Origin: JACNLN01 sp964626495 | GTDB taxonomy: Bacteria > Fidelibacterota > Marinisomatia > Marinisomatales > CAZVFT01 | Length of the DNA stretch: 56,150 nucleotides | Assembly: GCA_964626495.1 (NCBI GenBank) | Contig: CAZVFT010000003.1 | Coordinates: 1 to 56,150 of the forward strand | Direction of reading: 5' to 3' | In this document: positions 8,153 through 15,978 of the stretch, one piece after another | How the letters are laid out: every line of letters begins with the position of its first letter | Numbering within the stretch: position 1 is the stretch's first letter | Position numbers and translations under genes: made by a program | Notes under the pieces: generated by a model | Databases searched by the model: none | What the model was told of the DNA's origin: nothing | The model's input: the letters and a program-made list of their open reading frames with translations, nothing else

Positions 8153-9485
8153 TTCTATTTCTCCTTTGGATGGACGATACGCTGAAAGCGTTAAAACACT
8201 TTCCGATTATTTTTCAGAAGCAACACTCATACGCTACCGGTTGAAAGTTGAAATCGAGTATCTCATTGCTTTAGGAAATGAAAAAGGGGTCAAAGAACGG
8301 TCACCATTTTCAAAAACCGAAAAGGCGCAGTTACGAAAAATATATGAGAACTTTGATTCAACCACTGCTCAAAAAGTTAAAGAAATCGAAGCCACTACCA
8401 ACCACGATGTTAAGGCTATTGAATATTTTCTCCAGACCAAAATTAAAAAATCTCTCCATCCGTGGATTCACTTCGCCCTTACCTCAGAGGATATTAACAA
8501 TCTCGCCTACGCCCTTATGTGGCGTGATGGTGTCAGACAGGCTTATATCCCCACCCTTCAAAAAGTGTGTGGCCATCTGCGTAGATTTGCCATCCGTTAT
8601 AAAGACCTACCCCTTCTCGCTCTGACCCACGGTCAACCTGCTACTCCTACTTCACTGGGGAAAGAGTTCGCTGTTTTCGCCAGCCGCCTCCAGGGGCAGC
8701 TCCGGCAGTTGAAAGCCCACCAACTCCAGGGAAAACTCTCCGGTGCTACGGGAACGTGGGCTGCCCACACAACTGCCTATCCCAACGTCAACTGGGTTGC
8801 CTTCAGCAAACGGTTTGTGAAATCCTTGGGTTTAGAGCCCAACCTTATCACCACTCAAATCGAGCCGAACGACTCTCTTGCAGAAAACTACCATATCCTG
8901 ATTCGCGTAAACACCATTCTGTTGGACCTCTGCCGAGACGTCTGGCTCTACATTAGTCGGGGTATTTTCGGACAGAAAACGAAGAGCGACGAAGTGGGCT
9001 CTTCCACCATGCCGCACAAAGTAAATCCTATCCATTTCGAGAACGCTGAGGGAAACCTTGGCATCGCTAACGCTTACCTGTCTCATCTGGCGCAAACACT
9101 CCCCGTCTCTCGGATGCAGCGAGACCTCTCCGGCAGCACCGTCATACGGAACCAAGGCGTACCGCTGGCTCACTCGCTGCTGGCGTGTAAAAATATACTG
9201 AAAGGACTCGACCGCCTCACCATAAACCGTGAGAGAATCCGCGAAGAACTGAACGATCACTTGGAGGTATTAGCAGAAGCTATTCAAACAATTCTCCGTA
9301 AATCGGGTGACCCACATCCATATGAACGGCTGAAAGACTTCACGCGTGGGAAGAAGATAACACAAGATGACATTAGGGCATTTGTTCAGACTCTCGATCT
9401 ACCGGAGAAGGAAAGAAAAGCACTGCTAGCGCTGACACCGGAGAATTATATAGGATTGGCTGCAAAAATCGTGGAATTACTATGA
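8136..9485 (+). CDS. purB: Adenylosuccinate lyase
   Basis: Cleaves SAICAR to AICAR and adenylosuccinate to AMP, releasing fumarate. The 449-residue protein is of the E. coli-like long type: SPLDGRYAESVK at the N-terminus, TSEDINNLAYA, THGQPATPTSLGKE with the catalytic His, and the superfamily signature GSSTMPHKVNPIHFENAEGN. The only sensible starts are GTG 8136 or GTG 8145, both inside the right arm of the cassette inverted repeat, so residues 1-6 (MTSVAN) are repeat-derived. AAAGAGG at 8121-8127 may serve as the ribosome site. Repeat element C begins at its stop codon. Confidence 0.96.
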   Translation: MTSVANSISPLDGRYAESVKTLSDYFSEATLIRYRLKVEIEYLIALGNEKGVKERSPFSKTEKAQLRKIYENFDSTTAQKVKEIEATTNHDVKAIEYFLQTKIKKSLHPWIHFALTSEDINNLAYALMWRDGVRQAYIPTLQKVCGHLRRFAIRYKDLPLLALTHGQPATPTSLGKEFAVFASRLQGQLRQLKAHQLQGKLSGATGTWAAHTTAYPNVNWVAFSKRFVKSLGLEPNLITTQIEPNDSLAENYHILIRVNTILLDLCRDVWLYISRGIFGQKTKSDEVGSSTMPHKVNPIHFENAEGNLGIANAYLSHLAQTLPVSRMQRDLSGSTVIRNQGVPLAHSLLACKNILKGLDRLTINRERIREELNDHLEVLAEAIQTILRKSGDPHPYERLKDFTRGKKITQDDIRAFVQTLDLPEKERKALLALTPENYIGLAAKIVELL

Positions 9486-9626
9486 ACACAGAGAACCACA
9501 GAGAAAGCCTTAGCCCTGGGCGTTCCGCGACTGCGAGCCCTCAGAGAACCACCGAGCAAAGAAAAAACATTCGGGTAAATAATTCTTCTCCGTGGCACTC
9601 TGTGACCCTCCGTGAGCTCTGTGTCC
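9482..9626. repeat. CACAGAG/CTCTGTG element C (purB-purF), with an internal insertion
   Basis: Starts ATGAACACAGAGAACCACAG over the purB stop codon and ends with CTCCGTGAGCTCTGTGTCC just before purF. The left arm is interrupted at about 9506-9540 by a GC-rich stretch (CCTTAGCCCTGGGCG ... GCGAGCCCTC), after which CAGAGAACCACCGAG resumes. It is the longest gene-less member of the family here and fills the purB-purF gap. Confidence 0.82.
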
Positions 9627-9639
9627 AAAGGAAATATTA

Positions 9640-11118
9640 ATGTGCGGTATTGTCGGTATATTTTCTCATAGACCCGTTGCTGGCGAGCTATACGATAGCC
9701 TGATCCATCTTCAACATCGCGGGCAGGATGCCGCCGGTATTATGACTTATGACAGACGAATGCATAAAGAAAAAGGACTGGGGATGGTACAGGATATTTT
9801 TACCGAAGATAACATGGGTCTTCTTAGCGGTAATATTGGAGTGGGTCATACCCGCTATCCCACCCACGGTGGATTTGGCCATGGTGAGATTCAGCCCTTC
9901 TGGACAGAAGTCCCCTACGGTATTGCTATGGCACACAATGGAAACCTGGTAAATTATCGGGAATTAGCACGCGAGATAACGAAAAAGGAAAAACGATACC
10001 TGAATACCACCAGTGATACGGAAACCATTTTACATCTCTTTGCAGACGCACTCAGCAAAAACAGTGTAGCAGAATCAGATGAACAGTTTTTTGAACAAAT
10101 CTGTCAAGCTGTTCAACAGGTATTCCACCGCGCCAGTGGATCTTATTCAACGGTCAGCATGATTGTTGGGAAAGGTATGGTTGTGTTTCGTGACCCGCAC
10201 GGAATCCGACCGCTCTCGATGGGTAAGCGGAAAAATTTGGATGGAACTGATGATTATATCTTCGCTTCAGAGACCACAATGTTTTATGCTCTTGATTATA
10301 CATTAATTGGCAATGTATCCCCTGGAGAAGTAATTTATATCAGTAGTAACGGAAGAAAATTCAATTGTATTCTGCAGAAGAAACAATTTACTCCCTGCGT
10401 TTTTGAATATGTCTATTTTTCCCGACCTGATACTATGATGAACGATGTGAGCGTATACCGGGCTCGCCTGCGAATGGGGCAGAATCTCGCCAACCGCTGG
10501 AAAAAGCGTTATCCGGGAATTTTACCGGATGTAGTGATTCCAGCACCTGCCACATCCAACACCGCTGCCTTATCCCTGGCTCATGAACTGGGTGTGCGTT
10601 ATACGGAAGGATTGTATAAGAATCCCTTTATCGGCCGTACATTTATTATGCCCGGCCAGGAAAGACGAAAAAAATCTGTTAAGTACAAATTGGTGCCACA
10701 GGAAATTGAAATCCGCGACAAAAATGTGATGATTGTAGATGATAGTATTGTTCGAGGAAACACATGTAAAGAAATTGTAAAAATGGTGCGGGATTTCGGA
10801 GCAAAGAATGTCTACTTCACGGTCTCCTGCCCGCCAGTAAAACTCCCATGCTTCTATGGGGTGGATATGCCTACGAAGTTAGAGCTTATCGCAAGCCAGA
10901 TGAACGAGAAGGGAATCCAAGAATTCATAGGAGCAGACATTCTACTCTACCAAGAAATTGATGATCTGGTAGAAGCCGTCACCCGAAAGGGGGAACACCA
11001 TATTGATCGTCCCTGTATGGCATGTCTGGACGGATGGTACGTCACGGGAGATGTAGACGATGAGAAAATGCAGCTCATGGAAAATCAACGAAATATTGAG
11101 AGGTCCCAGTTAACATGA
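9640..11118 (+). CDS. purF: Amidophosphoribosyltransferase
   Basis: First step of purine synthesis: PRPP plus glutamine gives phosphoribosylamine. The glutaminase nucleophile is Cys2 directly after the initiator Met (MCGIVGIF), so there is no propeptide. GHTRYPTHGG and HNGNLVNYREL mark the glutaminase domain; VMIVDDSIVRGNT (about 363-375) is the PRPP-binding motif of the type I phosphoribosyltransferase domain. At 492 residues it matches the family. A GGAAA at 9629 precedes the start. The stop overlaps the purD start (ATGA, 11115-11118). Placement of this entry enzyme in mid-operon means the promoter for the run must lie upstream of the window or inside the repeats. Confidence 0.97.
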   Translation: MCGIVGIFSHRPVAGELYDSLIHLQHRGQDAAGIMTYDRRMHKEKGLGMVQDIFTEDNMGLLSGNIGVGHTRYPTHGGFGHGEIQPFWTEVPYGIAMAHNGNLVNYRELAREITKKEKRYLNTTSDTETILHLFADALSKNSVAESDEQFFEQICQAVQQVFHRASGSYSTVSMIVGKGMVVFRDPHGIRPLSMGKRKNLDGTDDYIFASETTMFYALDYTLIGNVSPGEVIYISSNGRKFNCILQKKQFTPCVFEYVYFSRPDTMMNDVSVYRARLRMGQNLANRWKKRYPGILPDVVIPAPATSNTAALSLAHELGVRYTEGLYKNPFIGRTFIMPGQERRKKSVKYKLVPQEIEIRDKNVMIVDDSIVRGNTCKEIVKMVRDFGAKNVYFTVSCPPVKLPCFYGVDMPTKLELIASQMNEKGIQEFIGADILLYQEIDDLVEAVTRKGEHHIDRPCMACLDGWYVTGDVDDEKMQLMENQRNIERSQLT

Positions 11119-12425
11119 TGATACTTCTTATTGGTTCCGGAGCGAGAGAACACGCTATCGTCCGTGCCCTGGCACGATCCCCGCAGAAGCCCACGATTGT
11201 CTGTCTCGCCTCCAACAACAATCCCGGTATTAAAAAATTGTGCCGCCAATTCTCTTTAGGTAAGATCACTAATCCACAGGATGTTGTGGAATTTGCCAGA
11301 ACGCACAGTGCCGATCTGGCAATTGTTGGTCCAGAAGCACCATTGGAAGTGGGTGTGGCAGACGCCTTGTTGGATGCCGGTATCTCCACAGTCGGTCCCA
11401 AGAAAGCCCTCGCTCAGATCGAGACCAGCAAAGGATTCACCCGGGATCTGCTAAAGAAATACAACATCCCCTCCTGTCCAAAGTACCGTGTGTTTAGCAG
11501 TATGGACGGAGTCTCTGAAATCTTGAGTGAGCTGGGAGAAGCATACGTAGTAAAGTTTGATGGTCTGATGGGTGGGAAAGGAGTAAAAGTTGCCGGTGAT
11601 CATCTTCATTCACACGATGACGCTACTTCCTATTGTCAGGAAATTATTAAAAAAGGCGGAAAATTTGTTATTGAAGAAAAGCTGATTGGTCAGGAATTTT
11701 CTCTCATGAGCTTCTCTGATGGTGACCATCTGGCTCATATGCCCCCAGTTCAGGATCATAAAAGAGCGTATGTCGGCGATACCGGTCCTAATACAGGAGG
11801 AATGGGAAGTTACTCGGACAGTAATCACCTCCTTCCTTTTCTTACAGAAAAAGATATTGTCCAAGCACAACAGTTTAATCAGGCAACCATTGATGCCCTG
11901 AAAAAAGAATTTGGTGAAGGATACAAGGGAATCCTCTATGGTGGATTCATTGCAACTGCTGACGGTGTAAAACTTATCGAATATAATGCCAGATTGGGTG
12001 ATCCTGAGGGAATGAATGTGCTGGCCATATTGGAATCGGATTTTGTTAACATCTGCCAAGCAATTATGGATGGGACATTGACACAGGAACATGCCCGATT
12101 TTCTAATTTGGCTACTGTATGCAAGTACGCAGTTCCAGAAGGCTATCCCGACTCGCCGGTGAAAGGAGAACCCATTGATATTTCTGCAGTCACCAAGACC
12201 AATCAGCTCTACTACGCTTCTGTGGAGGCGAAGGATGAACAGCTTTATGAGGCAGGATCGCGGACTGTAGCATACGTCGGAATTGCAGAGACGCTGAGTG
12301 AAGCAGAGGCAAAGGCGGAATCGGAGATCTCAAAGGTCAGGGGATCATTATTTCATCGAACGGATATCGGGACAAATGAGCTGATTCAGAAGCGGATTGA
12401 ACACATGCATGAACTCCGTCTTTAA
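11115..12425 (+). CDS. purD: GAR synthetase (phosphoribosylamine-glycine ligase)
   Basis: Ligates glycine to phosphoribosylamine using ATP; ATP-grasp enzyme. The 436-residue protein begins MMILLIGSGAREHAIV, then NPGI, VGPEAPLEVGVAD, KFDGLMGGKGVKVA (ATP-grasp lid), PNTGGMGSYSD and YNARLGDPEGMNV with the metal ligands. Length is typical. It overlaps purF by four bases. It ends the first continuous block of purine genes; a 6-bp hairpin and the hicAB pair follow before purN. Confidence 0.96.
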   Translation: MMILLIGSGAREHAIVRALARSPQKPTIVCLASNNNPGIKKLCRQFSLGKITNPQDVVEFARTHSADLAIVGPEAPLEVGVADALLDAGISTVGPKKALAQIETSKGFTRDLLKKYNIPSCPKYRVFSSMDGVSEILSELGEAYVVKFDGLMGGKGVKVAGDHLHSHDDATSYCQEIIKKGGKFVIEEKLIGQEFSLMSFSDGDHLAHMPPVQDHKRAYVGDTGPNTGGMGSYSDSNHLLPFLTEKDIVQAQQFNQATIDALKKEFGEGYKGILYGGFIATADGVKLIEYNARLGDPEGMNVLAILESDFVNICQAIMDGTLTQEHARFSNLATVCKYAVPEGYPDSPVKGEPIDISAVTKTNQLYYASVEAKDEQLYEAGSRTVAYVGIAETLSEAEAKAESEISKVRGSLFHRTDIGTNELIQKRIEHMHELRL

Positions 12426-12430
12426 TAAAA

Positions 12431-12449
12431 GCAACTAAATAACAGTTGC
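12431..12449. promoter_or_regulatory. Short inverted repeat between purD and hicA
   Basis: GCAACT (12431-12436) and AGTTGC (12444-12449) form a perfect 6-bp inverted repeat with a 7-base AT-rich centre, five bases after the purD stop and 30 bases before hicA. It lacks a T-run, so it is more likely an operator for the hicAB pair than a terminator. This is inference. Confidence 0.35.
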
Positions 12450-12479
12450 ATATTACTTCAGTAAGACTGTAAATTCCTT

Positions 12480-12755
12480 GTGAGTAAAATAGAAAAACTG
12501 ATTCAAAGGTTCTTATCGAAACCAAAGGATTTCAAATATGCTGAAGCAAAAAAATTGTTACGCCATTACGGATACACAGAATTAACAAAAGGGAGAACGT
12601 CAGGATCGCGTGTTGCATTTGTAAACCAAAAACTGAAAAGATCTATCCTGCTACACAAACCGCACAAGGGACTTTTGAAACCCTATCAATTGACTGAAAT
12701 AAAGAATGAACTCATCAAAGCAGGAAAAATATTAGAGGAGAAAGAAGATGGTTAA
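12480..12755 (+). CDS. hicA: HicA-family mRNA interferase toxin
   Basis: A 91-residue HicA-like toxin, a double-stranded-RNA-binding-fold ribonuclease that acts on mRNA. It carries the pattern of the subgroup with KGRTSGSRVAFVN and ILLHKPHKG, where the His in LHKPH follows the beta-hairpin; the GSHH box of classical HicA reads GSRV. Start is GTG 12480. It overlaps hicB by eight bases, the toxin-first order usual for hicAB. It sits between purD and purN in the same direction, breaking the purine run. Confidence 0.85.
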   Translation: MSKIEKLIQRFLSKPKDFKYAEAKKLLRHYGYTELTKGRTSGSRVAFVNQKLKRSILLHKPHKGLLKPYQLTEIKNELIKAGKILEEKEDG

Positions 12756-13104
12756 AGATACATTGTTTTACAAAGGATTTTACGGTTCAATTCATTACAC
12801 CGATGACGACAAGTGTCTGTACGGTCATATTATAGGTATCACAGATTCTGTCTCTTATGAAGGGACAACTATAAAAGAAATCACCAACGACTTTCATAGG
12901 GCAGTTGATGACTACATTGCTGTTTGTAAAACCATGGGTAAAACGCCCTTAAAATCTGCAAAGGGTTCTTTTAATGTTCGGATTGGCGAAGAAGCGCACT
13001 TGAAAGCATTGATTAAAGCGGATATGAAAAAAACATCCTTAAATCAAATTGTAAAAGAAGCTGTAGAAAAAGAGATTGAGGATATTGAGTTGGTGGTTGA
13101 ATGA
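12748..13104 (+). CDS. hicB: HicB-family antitoxin
   Basis: A 118-residue partner of the HicA toxin. The N-terminal half (KDTLFYKGFYGSIHYTDDDKCLYGHIIG ... STEV-like linker, then DDYIAVCKTMGKTP) is the degenerate RNase-H-like HicB domain that binds the toxin. The C-terminal half (GSFNVRIGEEAHLKALIKA, SLNQIVKEAVEKE) is a ribbon-helix-helix DNA-binding domain, so it probably represses its own promoter. Starts with ATG 12748 behind GGAGAAAGAAG and inside the end of hicA. Confidence 0.88.
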   Translation: MVKDTLFYKGFYGSIHYTDDDKCLYGHIIGITDSVSYEGTTIKEITNDFHRAVDDYIAVCKTMGKTPLKSAKGSFNVRIGEEAHLKALIKADMKKTSLNQIVKEAVEKEIEDIELVVE

Positions 13105-13144
13105 AACTGTGGTTTTATGTAAAGGTTTTCGAGTGTTAATCAAG

Positions 13145-13227
13145 TGGAATAATATTGTAGTGAGCCAACCTGTAACTGGAATAATATTGTAATGCCCACA
13201 CAAGACTGGATTGGAAATAATATTGCA
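13145..13227. repeat. Three direct repeats between hicB and purN
   Basis: TGGAATAATATTGTA occurs at 13145-13159 and 13177-13191, with a third variant TGGAAATAATATTGCA at 13212-13227. Spacing is 32 and 35 bases, about three helical turns. Such phased copies suggest binding sites for a protein, perhaps HicB, but this is inference. Confidence 0.6.
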
Positions 13228-13245
13228 CTTATCATACAAGAAGGG

Positions 13246-13270
13246 AAATCTCCGTGACCTCTGTGGCAAA
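13246..13270. repeat. Solitary right arm of the CACAGAG/CTCTGTG family at the purN start
   Basis: TCTCCGTGACCTCTGTGGC here matches the right arm of the GxxExxY cassette (8131-8149) with one change. It has no left-arm partner nearby. The purN start codon lies within it. Confidence 0.75.
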
Positions 13271-13874
13271 ATCAATAAAACTCGGCATCCTCGGCTCCAC
13301 CAAGGGTACCGACCTCCAGGGCATCATTGATGCCATCGCGGATGGCAGACTCGACGCATCGGTAGAAATCGTCATCAGCAACCGGATGAAATCCTACATC
13401 CTGGAGCGGGCCCGAAATCACAGCATTGATGCCGTCTTTATCAGTCACAAGGGGAAAGAACGGGAACAGTTTGATCGGGAGATGACGGAATTACTGGAGG
13501 CTAAGGGAGTGAAACTCATTCTCCTCATCGGCTTCATGCGGATTCTTTCCCCGTGGTTTTGTCGTCGTTGGCATAACCGTGTCCTCAATGTCCACCCTTC
13601 CCTCCTTCCCAAGTACGCTGGCGGGATGGATATGAATGTTCACGAAGAAGTTCTCAAAAACCATGACACAGAGACTGGCTGCACGATACACATCGTCACG
13701 GCTGAAGTGGATGCTGGTCCCATTGTTATTCAGAAAAAATGTGCAGTGAAACCTGATGACACACCAGAAACACTCAAAACAAAAGTGCAGTTACTTGAAG
13801 GAAAGGCGTTTATTGAAGCAATCAAAATGTTCCAGAAAAATGAATTTTTGTGCGGTGACAAGACCTCTCAGTAG
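13254..13874 (+). CDS. purN: GAR formyltransferase (10-formyl-THF type)
   Basis: Transfers the formyl group of 10-formyltetrahydrofolate to GAR. The 206-residue protein has the formyltransferase core: GILGSTKGTDLQGIIDAI (phosphate loop), LIGFMRIL, NVHPSLLPKYAGG with the catalytic Asn-His pair, and TGCTIHIVTAEVDAGPIVIQ with the catalytic Asp. Start is GTG 13254 (or GTG 13263); both are in a repeat arm, so the first residues MTSVAKSI match those of PurB (MTSVANSI). It follows hicAB after 149 bases. Confidence 0.93.
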   Translation: MTSVAKSIKLGILGSTKGTDLQGIIDAIADGRLDASVEIVISNRMKSYILERARNHSIDAVFISHKGKEREQFDREMTELLEAKGVKLILLIGFMRILSPWFCRRWHNRVLNVHPSLLPKYAGGMDMNVHEEVLKNHDTETGCTIHIVTAEVDAGPIVIQKKCAVKPDDTPETLKTKVQLLEGKAFIEAIKMFQKNEFLCGDKTSQ

Positions 13875-14107
13875 AATGGATTCAAGGGTATAATATGAAA
13901 CCCATTATAATTCGTTAGTTCTGATAAGAGATAATGTTCACAGTTCTTGTTAATAACACAATCCTCCCTCCTGTTCCCGAAACTTCTGGACGTGAGGACA
14001 TCCTTCTTTGAGGGAGTACAAAGATAAATCAGGAAATTATGACAATAAAATTGGTCGCTCTGAATCAAGTAAAGTAGTGGCAAAAGACTATATTTCGACT
14101 CCAGAAA

Positions 14108-14398
14108 AAGTCCCCTCTAGAGAGGGGATAAAGGGGTATGTTGTGAGACGAAAAATCATTCCCTACAATCCAAAATTGAAGAAGACAAAGAACGTCAGAA
14201 AAGATTAGAATCTTTCGATGTCCAGTTTCTTCGTTTTCACAAGATAGATGTAAAGCAAGATATAGGAGATGTCCTCACAGCAATCGAAAATTGGATTGAC
14301 AGATTTGAAAAGAGACAAATTGGGCATCATAGTAAAACATAAACAATTAACACACCCCGCCCGATTGTCATCGGGACACCCCTCTGAAGAGGGGACTT
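14108..14398. mobile_element. Decayed DUF559 cassette between inverted CCCCTCT/AGAGGGG repeats
   Basis: The left end (14108-14145) reads AAGTCCCCTCTAGAGAGGGG then AAAGGGGTATGTTGTG. The right end (14351-14398), read in reverse complement, gives AAGTCCCCTCTTCAGAGGGG, an extra 20 or so bases forming a small hairpin, then GGGGTGTGTT. The ends thus form a long imperfect inverted repeat around one DUF559 gene remnant, similar in plan to the GxxExxY cassette but with unrelated ends. Mobility is inference. Confidence 0.6.
14143..14342 (+). pseudogene. DUF559 endonuclease-domain gene with internal deletion
   Basis: From GTG 14143 the frame reads VRRKIIPYNPKLK, the standard N-terminus of DUF559 (Vsr-like PD-(D/E)XK) proteins. 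From 14175 a different frame reads IEEDKERQKRLESFDVQFL and on through DVKQDIGDVLTAIENWIDRF to TAA at 14340, the standard C-terminus of the same family. The two ends meet at 14172-14178 in different frames, and the middle 60-70 residues with the catalytic core are missing. It is dead. Confidence 0.8.
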
Positions 14399-14424
14399 CT
14401 TTAAACAGGAGGCATTTAAACAGA

Positions 14425-15963
14425 ATGAACACAGAAAAGACATCGGTTAAAACAGCACTAATCTCCGTTTCTAACAAGGATGAAATCGTCGAATGCGCCA
14501 AAGGCTTAACTGACCTCAGCGTGGAGATCCTCTCCACTGGTGGCACGGCTAAGGTACTGCGTAATGCCGGCATCCCTGTCTCTGATGTATCTGATTACAC
14601 CGGATTTCCAGAGATTATGGACGGACGAATAAAAACTATCAATCCGTTAGTAGAAGGGGGCATTCTGGGCTTGCGTGATGCGCATCAGGAAGAAGCGAAA
14701 GCAAACAAAATCCAATGGATCGACCTTGTGATCTGTAATCTCTACCCCTTTGCTGAGACAGTCCAGAAACAGGGGGTTATATTGGACAATGTCCTTGAGA
14801 ATATCGACATCGGCGGGCCAACTATGATTCGCTCCGCCGCTAAGAATGTGGGGTGGGTTGGGGTAGTGGTAGATCCAGACGATTACGATTCCGTCCTGAT
14901 CGATCTGCGAGAGGAATGTGGATTGACATTCGAAACAAGGAAGCGTCTCTCCGCCAAGGCATTCGGGCATACAGCCAAATACGACAGTCTCATTCACAAC
15001 CACCTAAAGAGTGACCAGTTGTCAGACGATTTTTCTCTGACGTTCGAAAAGTATTACGACCTCCGCTATGGAGAGAATCCTCATCAGAAGGCTGCCGCTT
15101 ACAAAGTACCAGTCTCCACTGGGCCGAACATTCTCAATGCCACAATCAATCAGGGCAAGAAACTATCCTACAATAATGTAATGGATGCTGATGGTGCGCT
15201 GGCTTGTTTGAGGGAATTTACTGAACCCGCTTGTGTGGTTGTTAAACACACCAATCCTTGCGGTGTTGCCATTGGAGACAACATCACTGACTGCTTTCAC
15301 CGTGCCTTTAACGCTGACTCTCTTTCAGCCTTCGGCGGTATCGTTGCTCTGAACAGAACGTGCACAACGGAAATTGTTGAGGCATTGCGAAAAATATTCA
15401 TCGAGATCATCCTTGCACCTGACTTTGAAGGAGGTGCACTCGAACTCTTCTCCAAAAAGAAAAATCTCCGGGTACTTGGAATCGGGGACATTTCTGAACG
15501 ACAACCCCAGATTGAACACCGCTACCTGGATGGCGGCTTGCTTGTTCAGGAAAGTAACGTTCATACGTTAACACGTGAACAACTGCGCACCGTGACGAAA
15601 GTGCAACCTTCAAAACGTGAGATTGAGGATATGCTGTTTGGCTGGAAGGTGTTGAAGCATGTGAAATCCAACGGAATTTTAACCGCGAAGAATAACACAA
15701 CTTTAGGAATAGGTGCTGGACAGGTTAGCCGTGTGGATGCTGTGGAAATCGCCATCCGTAAATCGGGAGACAAACTGGAAGGCGCCATTGTCGCCTCTGA
15801 TGCTTTCTTCCCTTTCCGAGACAGCATAGACCGGATTGAGGATACAGGAATAAAGGCCGTCATCCAGCCGGGAGGTTCAATACGGGATGAGGAGGTTATT
15901 GATGCCTGTAATGAACATGGGATTGCGATGGTGTTTACCGGTATGCGGTGTTTCAAACATTGA
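14425..15963 (+). CDS. purH: Bifunctional AICAR formyltransferase / IMP cyclohydrolase
   Basis: Last two steps to IMP. From ATG 14425 the protein is 512 residues, the family norm. The N-terminal IMP cyclohydrolase (MGS-fold) domain reads TALISVSNKDEIVECAKGL, STGGTAKVLRNAGI, MDGRIKTINPLVEGG; the C-terminal transformylase has LRYGENPHQKAA, VVKHTNPCGVAIG and ends IAMVFTGMRCFKH. An upstream in-frame ATG at 14269 is rejected because it translates the DUF559 remnant and its repeat. AGGAGG at 14407-14412 is 12 bases upstream. The start itself reads ATGAACACAGAAAAG, like the left end of the CACAGAG repeats. Confidence 0.96.
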   Translation: MNTEKTSVKTALISVSNKDEIVECAKGLTDLSVEILSTGGTAKVLRNAGIPVSDVSDYTGFPEIMDGRIKTINPLVEGGILGLRDAHQEEAKANKIQWIDLVICNLYPFAETVQKQGVILDNVLENIDIGGPTMIRSAAKNVGWVGVVVDPDDYDSVLIDLREECGLTFETRKRLSAKAFGHTAKYDSLIHNHLKSDQLSDDFSLTFEKYYDLRYGENPHQKAAAYKVPVSTGPNILNATINQGKKLSYNNVMDADGALACLREFTEPACVVVKHTNPCGVAIGDNITDCFHRAFNADSLSAFGGIVALNRTCTTEIVEALRKIFIEIILAPDFEGGALELFSKKKNLRVLGIGDISERQPQIEHRYLDGGLLVQESNVHTLTREQLRTVTKVQPSKREIEDMLFGWKVLKHVKSNGILTAKNNTTLGIGAGQVSRVDAVEIAIRKSGDKLEGAIVASDAFFPFRDSIDRIEDTGIKAVIQPGGSIRDEEVIDACNEHGIAMVFTGMRCFKH

Positions 15964-15978
15964 TTATGTTTATCTGAA

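Noticed and set aside
13105..13253. CRISPR-like array (three repeats with similar spacing)
   Set aside because: Repeats are only about 15 bases, AT-rich, three in number, spacers about 17-20 bases, and no cas gene is near.
13921..14107. Short frame upstream of the DUF559 remnant (TTG near 14008)
   Set aside because: No ribosome site, and the frame simply runs into the DUF559 N-terminus in the same phase; no independent support.
14269..14424. N-terminal extension of PurH by 52 residues
   Set aside because: It translates the DUF559 remnant and its GC-rich inverted repeat; ATG 14425 gives the normal PurH length and start.
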